Source of the DNA: Luteithermobacter gelatinilyticus
GTDB lineage: Bacteria; Pseudomonadota; Alphaproteobacteria; Sphingomonadales; Emcibacteraceae
Length of the DNA stretch: 64,000 nt
Direction of reading: 5' to 3'
Assembly (NCBI RefSeq): GCF_005849285.1
Contig: NZ_CP040517.1
Location: 2,176,501 to 2,240,500, forward strand
The position numbers and the translations under genes were made by a program. Positions 8,601 through 15,954 of the stretch are shown piece by piece. Position 1 is the stretch's first letter. Each line of letters begins with the position of its first letter. Below the pieces are notes generated by a model. It made no database searches, was not told where the DNA came from, and was given only the letters and a program-made list of their open reading frames with translations.

Positions 8601-11510
8601 GTCCTCACCCCCGGCAAACCGGTCCTCAACCGCCACCGGACCATCATTGACCGCCGTCACCTCCAGGGTGGCGGTGGAGGTCACACTCTCCGTGCCGTCA
8701 CTGACCGTAAAGCTGAACGGCACATCCGAACCATGCCAGTTCTCCGCCGGGGTAAAGCTGTAACTGCCCGCGCCATTGTCCACCAGCGTGCCATAGGCCG
8801 GATCCACACTGACCGAGGTCACCGTCAACGCATCCCCGTCCACATCCGACGCCTGCGCCAGAAGATCATCGGCACTAAACGTAAAGGTCGTATCCTCCGC
8901 CGTCGCCCCCAGATCCACAGCTCCCACCACCGGGCCATCATTCTCCGGACTCACCGTCAGGGACACCGTGCCCGTGGCCGTGGCGGCGCCATCGGTCACC
9001 GTATAGCTGAAACTGTCCTCGCCATGAAAATCAGCCGCCGGAGTATAGGTGAAGCGGCCATCCGCCGCCAGCACCACCGTGCCCCCTTCGGCCGTCTCAT
9101 AGGTGCCCGCCACCACACTTAAACTGTCTCCGTCCACATCCCTGTCATTGTCCAGAACAGCGCCGCTCAACGCCCGGTCCTCACCCCCGGCAAACCGGTC
9201 CTCAACCGCCACCGGACCATCATTGACCGCCGTCACCTCCAGGGTGGCGGTGGAGGTCACATTCTCCGTGCCGTCACTGACCGTAAAGCTGAACGGCACA
9301 TCCGAACCATGCCAGTTCTCCGCCGGGGTAAAGCTGTAACTGCCCGCGCCATTGTCCACCAGCGTGCCATAGGCCGGATCCACACTGACCGAGGTCACCG
9401 TCAACGCATCCCCGTCCACATCCGACGCCTGCGCCAGAAGATCATCGGCACTAAACGTAAAGGTCGTATCCTCCGCCGTCGCCCCCAGATCCACAGCCCC
9501 CACCACCGGACCGTCATTCTCCGGACTCACCGTCAGGGACACCGTGCCCGTGGCCGTGGCGGCGCCATCGGTCACCGTATAGCTGAAACTGTCCTCGCCA
9601 TGAAAATCAGCCGCCGGAGTATAGGTGAAGCGGCCATCCGCCGCCAGCACCACCGTGCCCCCTTCGGCCGTCTCATAGGTGCCCGCCACCACACTTAAAC
9701 TGTCCCCGTCCACATCCCTGTCATTGTCCAGAACAGCGCCGCTCAACGCCCGGTCCTCACCCCCGGCAAACCGGTCCTCAACCGCCACCGGACCATCATT
9801 GACCGCCGTCACCTCCAGGGTGGCGGTGGAGGTCACATTCTCCGTGCCGTCACTGACCGTGAAGCTGAACGGTACATCCGAACCATGCCAGTTCTCCGCC
9901 GGGGTAAAGCTGTAACTGCCCGCGCCATTGTCCACCAGCGTGCCATAGGCCGGATCCACACTGACCGAGGTCACCGTCAACACATCCCCGTCCACATCCG
10001 ACGCCTGCGCCAGAAGATCATCGGCGCTAAACGTAAAGGTCGTATCCTCCGCCGTCGCCCCCAGATCCACAGTCCCCACAACCGGACCGTCATTGCTGCC
10101 CATTACCGTGAGACTCACCGTGGCTGTATCGGTACCGCCAGCCCCGTCTGACACTTCATAAGTGAAGCGGACCGTTTCCTCTTCTCCCGCGGCCAGGCCA
10201 TCAAACCGACGGCCGGGATCAAAACGGAACGACCCGTCAGGATTAATGACAAGGTCTCCCTTTTCAGGACCGGAAAGCAAGTGGTAGCTGAGGCTATCTC
10301 CATCCACATCAGTGGCCGTCAGCTGCCCTTCATACAGGCTGTGTTCCGCCGTCTGGCCAGACAGGTCTGAAGCCTCGGGGGCCTCGTTCACATTTGCCAC
10401 ATCAATAGTGAAGGTTTTGCTGAATTCCGCCCCGGCCTGGTCCCGGGCCGTGACCGTCACGTCGATCGAGGCGGCCTGCTCATAGTCCAAGCTGACCCCG
10501 TCTTTCAGTTTCAGGATACCGTTTTCCACCTCGAAACGGGAATCACTGACGTCATAAGTCACCGTATCATTACGATCTATATCCACACTCTCCAGCGCGC
10601 CGACCGCCGCTCCGGCATGATTTTCCGCAATGCTGTTGCCGGCAAGGGTAATATCCAAAGGACCGTCATTGTTGCCGGTTACCGTCAGGGTTAAGGTTGC
10701 CGTGCTGGTCTCTCCCGCGCTGTCGGCCACTGTATAGATCACGGTGACCGTTTCCTCTTCACCGGGCGAGAGATAATCATAGGCGCTGCCGGGGTTAAAG
10801 GTAATCTGTTGCCCGTCATGACTGATCGCCCCTTGTCCGTCTGACAGGACGGCATCTGTGATGATCAGCCGATCCCCGTTTGCATCACTGTCATTGGCCA
10901 GCACATCAATGATAAAGGCGCTGTCCTCATCTGTGTTGGCAACATCATCCACCGCCACAGGCGGCATATTTGCCTCTTCCGCCTCATTTCCAGCCCCTAA
11001 AGCATTTTCTACCGGCAGAGACCCCGCCGACGGGTCATCGACTTCCGCCTGCCCAGGAGCCGTATTTTCTGATACTCTCGCGGCACCCCCCGTGCGCGAC
11101 TCTTCAAAATTCAGGGGAGTTGTCGCGCGCCCTGAAGAAACTGCCCCCCCCGAAAACGGCTCCTGAGTTTCAGAACGGGGTGTGGAGGCATCCTCCGTTT
11201 CACGCTCCACATCATTTCCGTCAGCGCCGGCCTGAAATGGCGATTCAGAAGCGTCCTGCGGCACATCCTCCGAACGCCATACGGAGGCCCCACCAACACC
11301 GCGAGTACTAGGAAGAGCTGTCCCTTCAGACTGATCACTGCCCTGATGAATATTGGCCCGAGTCTGGGTGTCCTGAACAACATCGTCTTGCTCTGTATTC
11401 AGGCGACTTTCAGGCCGTTCTACCTTTCTGACCCTGTCCGCCCCCTGCAATTTGGGATCCAGGTCAATATTAAAGACAGATGTTGTGGTGTTTCCGGATT
11501 CCTGAGTCAT
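2661..11510 (-). CDS. Giant repeat-containing RTX adhesin secreted by a type I system
   Basis: About 2949 residues. The start chosen is the second of two adjacent ATGs (11508-11510), six bases after GGAG. Layout: a polar, low-complexity N-terminus without signal peptide (1-190), a VCBS-like and a cadherin-like domain (about 190-470), then nine copies of a cadherin-like unit alternating with eight copies of a Big_9/tandem-95 unit (about 470-2110). After these come a roughly 180-residue unknown domain, one more cadherin repeat, a diverged copy of the main unit (about 2400-2500), a DUF4114-like domain (about 2500-2670), RTX nonapeptides of the GGxGxDxLx type (about 2790-2880) and a C-terminal secretion tail. 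RTX repeats bind calcium on export. The divergent genes at 11899-17403 encode the matching secretion machinery. Likely role: surface adhesion or biofilm. No LapG-type N-terminal retention module was recognised. Confidence 0.9.
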   Translation of the reverse strand: MTQESGNTTTSVFNIDLDPKLQGADRVRKVERPESRLNTEQDDVVQDTQTRANIHQGSDQSEGTALPSTRGVGGASVWRSEDVPQDASESPFQAGADGNDVERETEDASTPRSETQEPFSGGAVSSGRATTPLNFEESRTGGAARVSENTAPGQAEVDDPSAGSLPVENALGAGNEAEEANMPPVAVDDVANTDEDSAFIIDVLANDSDANGDRLIITDAVLSDGQGAISHDGQQITFNPGSAYDYLSPGEEETVTVIYTVADSAGETSTATLTLTVTGNNDGPLDITLAGNSIAENHAGAAVGALESVDIDRNDTVTYDVSDSRFEVENGILKLKDGVSLDYEQAASIDVTVTARDQAGAEFSKTFTIDVANVNEAPEASDLSGQTAEHSLYEGQLTATDVDGDSLSYHLLSGPEKGDLVINPDGSFRFDPGRRFDGLAAGEEETVRFTYEVSDGAGGTDTATVSLTVMGSNDGPVVGTVDLGATAEDTTFTFSADDLLAQASDVDGDVLTVTSVSVDPAYGTLVDNGAGSYSFTPAENWHGSDVPFSFTVSDGTENVTSTATLEVTAVNDGPVAVEDRFAGGEDRALSGAVLDNDRDVDGDSLSVVAGTYETAEGGTVVLAADGRFTYTPAADFHGEDSFSYTVTDGAATATGTVSLTVSPENDGPVVGAVDLGATAEDTTFTFSADDLLAQASDVDGDALTVTSVSVDPAYGTLVDNGAGSYSFTPAENWHGSDVPFSFTVSDGTENVTSTATLEVTAVNDGPVAVEDRFAGGEDRALSGAVLDNDRDVDGDSLSVVAGTYETAEGGTVVLAADGRFTYTPAADFHGEDSFSYTVTDGAATATGTVSLTVSPENDGPVVGAVDLGATAEDTTFTFSADDLLAQASDVDGDALTVTSVSVDPAYGTLVDNGAGSYSFTPAENWHGSDVPFSFTVSDGTESVTSTATLEVTAVNDGPVAVEDRFAGGEDRALSGAVLDNDRDVDGDSLSVVAGTYETAEGGTVVLAADGRFTYTPAADFHGEDSFSYTVTDGAATATGTVSLTVSPENDGPVVGAVDLGATAEDTTFTFSADDLLAQASDVDGDALTVTSVSVDPAYGTLVDNGAGSYSFTPAENWHGSDVPFSFTVSDGTENVTSTATLEVTAVNDGPVAVEDRFAGGEDRALSGAVLDNDRDVDGDSLSVVAGTYETAEGGTVVLAADGRFTYTPAADFHGEDSFSYTVTDGAATATGTVSLTVSPENDGPVVGTVDLGATAEDTTFTFSADDLLAQASDVDGDALTVTSVSVDPAYGTLVDNGAGSYSFTPAENWHGSDVPFSFTVSDGTESVTSTATLEVTAVNDGPVAVEDRFAGGEDRALSGAVLDNDRDVDGDSLSVVAGTYETAEGGTVVLAADGRFTYTPAADFHGEDSFSYTVTDGAATATGTVSLTVSPENDGPVVGAVDLGATAEDTTFTFSADDLLAQASDVDGDALTVTSVSVDPAYGTLVDNGAGSYSFTPAENWHGSDVPFSFTVSDGTESVTSTATLEVTAVNDGPVAVEDRFAGGEDRALSGAVLDNDRDVDGDSLSVVAGTYETAEGGTVVLAADGRFTYTPAADFHGEDSFSYTVTDGAATATGTVSLTVSPENDGPVVGTVDLGATAEDTTFTFSADDLLAQASDVDGDALTVTSVSVDPAYGTLVDNGAGSYSFTPAENWHGSDVPFSFTVSDGTESVTSTATLEVTAVNDGPVAVEDRFAGGEDRALSGAVLDNDRDVDGDSLSVVAGTYETAEGGTVVLAADGRFTYTPAADFHGEDSFSYTVTDGAATATGTVSLTVSPENDGPVVGAVDLGATAEDTTFTFSADDLLAQASDVDGDALTVTSVSVDPAYGTLVDNGAGSYSFTPAENWHGSDVPFSFTVSDGTESVTSTATLEVTAVNDGPVAVEDRFAGGEDRALSGAVLDNDRDVDGDSLSVVAGTYETAEGGTVVLAADGRFTYTPAADFHGEDSFSYTVTDGAATATGTVSLTVSPENDGPVVGTVDLGATAEDTTFTFSADDLLAQASDVDGDVLTVTSVSVDPAYGTLVDNGAGSYSFTPAENWHGSDVPFSFTVSDGTESVTSTATLEVTAVNDDPVIMVGGSGEHYEYDRSNLVLDPSRSTGRLGDNVSISALDEDGNPSQITAGRHGIGINSRAYGDISSQIDYDRTTGTSEQLVLEFDNPVTNLELMTDRQFLNEGGAGRHEVGIWKAYDGEGNLLAEGVLDPDQAAGAVSSNEFWYGIDAGAPISKIVIEAAGEDYNGFRDSDFAIHSVRFDEADQVPLPEGEELIAAVAENAAAGTVIGDADAMDVDGDSLTYAITSGNEDGAFAINAATGEISVADPSRLDHENVSERVLGITVEDGKGGTDVADLRISVTDVNEAPVVGAVDLGATAEDTAFTFSAADLLAHASDEDGDTLSVTAVSVDPAYGTVVDNGAGSYSFTPAENWSGSDVPFSFTVSDGTQTVQSTATLEVTAVADQPDVNLSHTLTLDASHGNYEIPENGIITIDVSYLSVNAGYKNSHGYYIADADGNPIGGAVIQDNVKDGGSKTVTVDTSQYDGAASLGFFIIPNGDNKNAGLEDDTPVIFQNVDGVWTPFVDGVALRGQNAPAYFSNQDLNPDGQDHFSDSASHGNQNWEDLWGGGDGDYTDVNTQVEVSFAPQQGEVVQAEENVAVDLPQIRAVLGDVDGSESLSVSLSALPQGAVISDGENSYTATADAAAVDVTAWNLDQLQITVVDGTPDFELSVNVTSTETSNGDSQTVTRTVAVDVRDNDFAREEIYGTSANETLTGGEADEFISAYQGNDQLYGGGGDDILHAGDGDDYAEGGLGNDTLYGGTGNDNLHGGAGDDTFIFGVNEGHDAVHGGAGWTDTIQLSDFAGQDAEQGWTLVLEAGSSISSTDNVNGEMLLSEDSSGTIVFEDGGEITFDGIEKIVW
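5180..10110 (-). repeat. Tandem 576-bp coding repeats, about 8.5 copies
   Basis: Within the adhesin gene a 576-bp unit (192 residues) recurs in register. Equivalent points lie at about 5277, 5853, 6429, 7005, 7581, 8157, 8733, 9309 and 9885. Each unit has a cadherin-like half starting GPVVG(T/A)VDLG and a Big_9 half starting GPVAVEDRF. Copies are nearly identical even at synonymous sites. Diagnostic sites are Thr/Ala after GPVVG, Asn/Ser in TE(N/S)VTST, and Val/Ala in DGD(V/A)LTV. From low to high coordinate the Thr/Ala site reads T,A,T,A,T,A,A,A,T, so part of the array has a two-unit (1152-bp) period. Copy number may vary in the population and could be miscounted by short-read assembly. Confidence 0.95.
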
Positions 11511-11716
11511 CATCAACTCCGCGTGGCGACTTGGGTTTCTTGTACGCAATAATAACAGGTGGCTCCAAAAGGTCGCCGCACCTTTGAGCCCTTTTAGAAA
11601 TTATCAGACAGAGGTGAACAAAACCTTTCCAGTCATGGTTAACAAAATTTAAAGGAATAGATAAAAAACTCTTAAAAAACAAAATATTAGAAGATTCAAT
11701 TGATAAAATTTTCATA

Positions 11717-11759
11717 AAATTGAAACCATCTTTTTAGTTAAATTGAAAATATCTTTTTA
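11717..11759. repeat. 20-bp imperfect direct repeat, 23-bp period
   Basis: AAATTGAAACCATCTTTTTA at 11717-11736 recurs as AAATTGAAAATATCTTTTTA at 11740-11759, 18 of 20 bases identical. The start-to-start distance is 23 bp, about two helical turns. It lies between the adhesin and secretion genes, so it could be a tandem activator or repressor site for biofilm-type control. The binding factor is unknown. Confidence 0.55.
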
Positions 11760-11813
11760 TTCCTTGCGGTCGTTAACCATTATTCAACGCAATATGGGGT
11801 AAGAAAGAGCATC

Positions 11814-11834
11814 AGGGGCTAAAACCCCTTTTGC
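11814..11834 (+). terminator. Short hairpin followed by T-run in the secretion-gene leader
   Basis: AGGGG-CTAAAA-CCCCT forms a five-pair stem directly followed by TTT on the plus strand. It is a minimal intrinsic-terminator shape about 65 bases before the first secretion gene. It could attenuate read-through or be fortuitous. The short stem keeps confidence low. Confidence 0.3.
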
Positions 11835-11898
11835 TGCCAAGATATTGAATATTTTGGAATATGCCCAAAAGGTTAACCGCAAGAAGTAGTAAGCGTTG

Positions 11899-13632
11899 AT
11901 GTTCAAAGACAGCAATATGACAGGAACAGGATTGGAAAACCTTGGGTTTATGCCTATCCTGCGCAAAGATATCCTTCTGGCTTCATTGGTTTTGAATGCC
12001 TTGTCCCTGGCACTGCCCATGGTGCTGTTGCAGGTTTATGACAGGATTATTCCCAACGCTGCGCTGAATACACTGACCCTGCTAATCATCGGTTTGCTTG
12101 GGGTTCTGATCATTGATGTCCTGCTGCGCTCGGCCCGGGCCTATCTTGCCGGCTGGATTGGCGCCAAATTTGAACATGACATGGGCAGCTTCGCCGTCGA
12201 AAAAATTCTCAACGCCGAACTGACCGAACTGGAAAAAACACCCCCTGGTGTTCACCTGGACCGCTTGAGCGCAATTGATTCAGTTCGTGATTTTTACTCA
12301 AGCCAGGCCGGACTCACTCTGGTGGACCTCCCCTTTGTTTTTCTGTTTCTGGCCCTGCTTGGCATTATCGGCGGCAGCCTGCTGGTGGTGCCTGTGCTTT
12401 TACTTCTGCTCCTTGGCGCACTGGCTTTTGTTCTCGGAGTACGACTCAGAGACGCCATTGAAAAAGACGCTATCTGGGAAGACCGGCGTTACAGCTTCAT
12501 CATCGAAGTGCTAAACGGCATTCATTCCATCAAAAGCCTGGCTATGGAACATCTGATGAACCGGCGTTATGAAAAACTGATGGAAAGCTGTTCCGCCGCC
12601 AGTTATTCCGTGATTTACCTCAATGGCCTGGCCCAAAGTCTCGGCAATATCTTTTCCCAGATTACCATGATTGCCGTGGTCAGCATCGGCAGCCTGATGG
12701 TCATTGACAGCCAGATGACCATCGGGGCGCTGGCCGCCAGCACGCTTCTGGCTGGGCGGACCGTCCAGCCCTTGCTCAGGGCATTGGGCATCTGGACCCG
12801 GTTTCAGCATATTCAGATCGCCAAAGACAAACTTGACGCCATCACGCACCTGCCCCAGGAACGCCCGACAAAAACAACGGAACCCGCGAAGGACCTTATC
12901 GAAGTGGACCGGATCGACAGCATTTCCCTGAAAAATCTGTCTTTTCGTTATACGCCGAATGCCCCGCTCATTCTTGAGAATGTCAGCCTGGATATCCGGC
13001 GCGGCGACATCATTGGCATCCGGGGCGGCAACGGGGCGGGTAAATCGACCTTGTTATGGGCTTTGATGGGCGGACTGACACCCCAACAGGGAGAAATCCT
13101 GATCAATGGTCACCCGCCAGAGGCGTTCACGACAGAAAGCCTGCGGCAGAAGATTGCCTATCTGCCCCAGAAACCCGTCATGTTCCGTGGGACGATCCTC
13201 GACAATTTGACCATGTTCCGCGGTGATGAACATATTGACGCGGCTCTGAAAGTAGCCGAAATGCTTAATCTCAACAGCATTTTGGCCCGCTTGCCGGACG
13301 GATATGAAACACAGATCGGAGACGGCGCCGAAAACGAACTTCCCACGGGCATCGCCCAACGCATCGCCATCGCCCGCACTCTGGCCTGGCAACCGGACGT
13401 CATTCTGTTTGACGAAGCCAATTCCGGTCTGGACAACCAGTCCGATGAGGACCTGATCAACGTCATGACGTCTTTGAAAGGGGTAAGCACCATGGTTCTG
13501 GTCAGTTACCGGCCTTCCCTGCTGAAACTCGCGGACAAGCTCTATGACCTTAATAAAGGCCACCTGACCCTGTCGTCCCATAGGGACGAGAAGACATCCG
13601 GCCCGGCCCCCAAAAAGGGAGAACACGTATGA
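11899..13632 (+). CDS. Type I secretion ABC transporter, subunit 1 (degenerate ATPase motifs)
   Basis: About 577 residues: an ABC transmembrane domain (about 20-300) and a nucleotide-binding domain. Walker A is GGNGAGKST (about residue 376) and Walker B is VILFDEANSGLD with its glutamate. The canonical LSGGQ signature is replaced by LPTGI (about 480), and the H-loop histidine is a tyrosine (VSYRP, about 536). No N-terminal peptidase-like domain is present. The 3' end overlaps the next gene by four bases (ATGA), so the two subunits are probably co-translated and form a heterodimer exporting the divergent adhesin. The start is uncertain: a TTG at 11896, this ATG, or the ATG at 11917 (MTGTGLENLGF), and no strong ribosome site distinguishes them. 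Confidence 0.85.
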   Translation: MFKDSNMTGTGLENLGFMPILRKDILLASLVLNALSLALPMVLLQVYDRIIPNAALNTLTLLIIGLLGVLIIDVLLRSARAYLAGWIGAKFEHDMGSFAVEKILNAELTELEKTPPGVHLDRLSAIDSVRDFYSSQAGLTLVDLPFVFLFLALLGIIGGSLLVVPVLLLLLLGALAFVLGVRLRDAIEKDAIWEDRRYSFIIEVLNGIHSIKSLAMEHLMNRRYEKLMESCSAASYSVIYLNGLAQSLGNIFSQITMIAVVSIGSLMVIDSQMTIGALAASTLLAGRTVQPLLRALGIWTRFQHIQIAKDKLDAITHLPQERPTKTTEPAKDLIEVDRIDSISLKNLSFRYTPNAPLILENVSLDIRRGDIIGIRGGNGAGKSTLLWALMGGLTPQQGEILINGHPPEAFTTESLRQKIAYLPQKPVMFRGTILDNLTMFRGDEHIDAALKVAEMLNLNSILARLPDGYETQIGDGAENELPTGIAQRIAIARTLAWQPDVILFDEANSGLDNQSDEDLINVMTSLKGVSTMVLVSYRPSLLKLADKLYDLNKGHLTLSSHRDEKTSGPAPKKGEHV

Positions 13633-15941
13633 ACACGCGCGTCATTTCCCACAAGACGGCCCGGGAAATCCCCGCCAGCGCGCCAGACAAGACAAGCGCC
13701 GCAAAGCAAAAAGGGCCGGCACGGAAGATGATCGAGGACCTGCACGACAAATTCCGGGACAGCGCCCGCCTGACAGTGGCTAAATCAGATCAACTGGCCG
13801 AAGCCCTGCATTCCGGCCAGATCGGGTCGTTTCGCGCCTCTTCGGATTATGCGGCCTGTCTCCTGCCCCTCCTGCAAGCCCTGGGCTGGCGCGGCAATAT
13901 CCGACGGCTGTTTGAAGCCCTGCCGCATTTTGCCGACAGCCTCAACCTGACAGAATTCAGAAACACCCTGGCGCATCTGCATTATATGACAACACCGGCA
14001 GAGGTGGATATGGCCTCTATTGACGCCCGTCTGTTGCCGTGCCTGTTTGTGGAACACGGCAAACCGGTAGTGCTCTTGTCCCGTGATGAAAAGGGCATTC
14101 GTTATTTCGATGGCCAGGATCAGCAGGAAAAATATACAGACGGCCGGAAACGTTTTGGCACAGCGTTTTTCGTTTCCACCCAATATGGCAGCCAGACCAA
14201 CAAAGTGGCCAAGGCGACGACCCCGCAGAACTGGTTCTGGGATCTTTTTTTGCGATTCAAGGGGTCGCTCCGACAGCTTCTGGCCATGACGTTAATGCTG
14301 AATCTGTTTGCCCTGCTTGTACCGCTGTTTGTCATGAGCGTGTATGACAAGGTGATCCCGTCCCAGTCCACCAGTACGCTTGGATATCTGGTGACGGGCA
14401 TCGGCCTTGCCGTACTATGCGAAATCGGCCTCAGGATCCTGCGGGCCCGACAGGTGGCCTATCTTGGCGCCAGAGTGGAAAACATCATCGCCAACGCCAC
14501 CTTCCAGAAACTCTTATCGCTTCCGCCGATGATGACTGAATCGGCCCCCATCGGCAGCCAGGTCTCCCGTCTCAAGGAATTTGACTCCATCAAGGGATTT
14601 TTTTCCAGCACATTGGTCAATGTGATCCTGGAATTACCCTTTGTCTTTCTTTTTGTTGCAGTTATTGCCATCCTCGCCGGCAACCTGGCCTGGATTCCAG
14701 TGGTGATGATGGGGATTTTCGTCTTGGTGGCCGCCATTATTTTACCGGCCATGAAGCGCAATGTGGTGGCCTCCTCCCGGGCCCGGGCCCAGCGCCACAG
14801 TTTTCTGGTGGAAACCCTGTCCAATCTGCGCACCATCAAACAGACGGCAGCCGAAAGACCTTGGATAAAGCGCTATCGTGACTTGTCTGCCGAAAGCGCC
14901 TATACCCATTTCAGAACATCCCAAGTCAGTCTGCTGCTGCAAAGTCTGGCCCAGGCCATTATGATGGGTGCCGGCATTGCTACCGTGGGTTTCGGGGTGC
15001 TCAAGGTTCTGGACGGCAGCATGACCATCGGGGCGCTGATTGCCAGCATGGCGCTGATCTGGCGTGTGCTATCCCCTTTACAGCAACTGTTTTTGACCCT
15101 GAGCCGGGTGGAACAGATTCGCAACAGCATCCGCCAGATCAACCAGTTGATGAAACTGCCCTCCGAATATAATCCGGACCCCAACAGCCTGACCCAGCGT
15201 CGTTTTGCCGGCAATATCATTATGGACCGGACCAGTTTCCGTTATAAGCCGGACTCGGAACCTGCGCTGCTCGGCGCAGGCTTCAAGGTGAATGCAGGCG
15301 AAATGCTGGCCATTATGGGCCCCAATGCTGCCGGCAAATCCACCCTTCTCAAACTGCTTTTGGCCATGCATAAGCCGCAGGCAGGGCAAATCATTCTGGA
15401 CGGCATGGACATCCGACAAATCAACCCGGCTGTCCTGCGCCAATCCATCGCCTATGTGCCCCAGCAGGCCCACTTTTTCCACGGCACCATTGCCCAGAAC
15501 CTGCGCCTCAGCCAACCGACCGCATCTCAAAAGGAGCTTGAGGAGGCCTGCCGTATGGCCAATGTCCTGGACGATATTCAAGCCTTGGAAAACGGGTTTG
15601 ACACACGTATCGGCGATCAGTCTATACAAAGCCTGCCCTCCAGTTTCAAACAGCGCTTGTCGCTGGCCCAGGCCTTTTTGAAACAGGCCCCCATTTTGCT
15701 GCTGGATGAGCCGGCCAAGACGCTGGATTTTGAGGGCGACAGGGCCTTCATGAAAACTCTGGCTACCCTAAAAGGGAAATGCACCATCCTGATGGTCTCC
15801 CACCGGCCCAGCCACATCAAGATGGCCGACAAGGTGCTGGTCCTTCAGGATGGCATGGTCCGCAATTTCGGGCCGCCGGACCAGATCTTCCCAAATCAGG
15901 CCCCGCGCCCTCTCGAAAAAACAGCCGGTGATCAGAAATAA
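13629..15941 (+). CDS. Type I secretion ABC transporter, subunit 2 with C39-like N-terminal domain
   Basis: 770 residues. Residues about 40-190 resemble the C39 peptidase-like domain of RTX exporters such as HlyB, where it holds the unfolded substrate rather than cutting it. The usual catalytic cysteine and histidine context is not apparent. A transmembrane domain follows (about 215-480), then an ATPase domain with Walker A GPNAAGKST (about 564), Walker B ILLLDEPAKTLD and an intact H-loop (VSHRP, about 724). The signature motif is again non-canonical, LPSSF in place of LSGGQ (about 668). It is coupled to subunit 1 by a four-base overlap and followed 13 bases later by the HlyD gene. It is predicted to export the adhesin. 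The outer-membrane TolC partner is not in the window. Confidence 0.88.
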   Translation: MNTRVISHKTAREIPASAPDKTSAAKQKGPARKMIEDLHDKFRDSARLTVAKSDQLAEALHSGQIGSFRASSDYAACLLPLLQALGWRGNIRRLFEALPHFADSLNLTEFRNTLAHLHYMTTPAEVDMASIDARLLPCLFVEHGKPVVLLSRDEKGIRYFDGQDQQEKYTDGRKRFGTAFFVSTQYGSQTNKVAKATTPQNWFWDLFLRFKGSLRQLLAMTLMLNLFALLVPLFVMSVYDKVIPSQSTSTLGYLVTGIGLAVLCEIGLRILRARQVAYLGARVENIIANATFQKLLSLPPMMTESAPIGSQVSRLKEFDSIKGFFSSTLVNVILELPFVFLFVAVIAILAGNLAWIPVVMMGIFVLVAAIILPAMKRNVVASSRARAQRHSFLVETLSNLRTIKQTAAERPWIKRYRDLSAESAYTHFRTSQVSLLLQSLAQAIMMGAGIATVGFGVLKVLDGSMTIGALIASMALIWRVLSPLQQLFLTLSRVEQIRNSIRQINQLMKLPSEYNPDPNSLTQRRFAGNIIMDRTSFRYKPDSEPALLGAGFKVNAGEMLAIMGPNAAGKSTLLKLLLAMHKPQAGQIILDGMDIRQINPAVLRQSIAYVPQQAHFFHGTIAQNLRLSQPTASQKELEEACRMANVLDDIQALENGFDTRIGDQSIQSLPSSFKQRLSLAQAFLKQAPILLLDEPAKTLDFEGDRAFMKTLATLKGKCTILMVSHRPSHIKMADKVLVLQDGMVRNFGPPDQIFPNQAPRPLEKTAGDQK

Positions 15942-15954
15942 CAAGGCACAGATC

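Larger units (their letters stand above)
11511..11898. promoter_or_regulatory. AT-rich divergent promoter region of adhesin and type I secretion genes
   Basis: This 388-base gap holds no credible gene. It is far richer in A+T than its flanks and must carry the promoters of both the adhesin (minus) and the secretion genes (plus). It contains a direct repeat (11717-11759) and a short hairpin (11814-11831), listed separately. No convincing -35/-10 pair could be chosen by eye because AT-rich matches are too frequent. Confidence 0.6.

Noticed and set aside
5180-10110. Possible CRISPR-like array because of regular repeats
   Set aside because: The period is 576 bp, the units are coding and nearly identical throughout, and there are no short unique spacers or cas genes.
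5151-10151. Regularly spaced plus-strand open frames of 129 and 78 residues through the adhesin repeats
   Set aside because: They are mirror frames of a strongly biased repeated coding sequence. They recur only because the 576-bp unit recurs, and they have no ribosome sites or family resemblance.
11640-11656. CtrA-like box (TTAA-N6-TTAAC on the minus strand) in the adhesin promoter
   Set aside because: The spacing is six rather than the required seven, and the region is so AT-rich that such half-sites are expected by chance.
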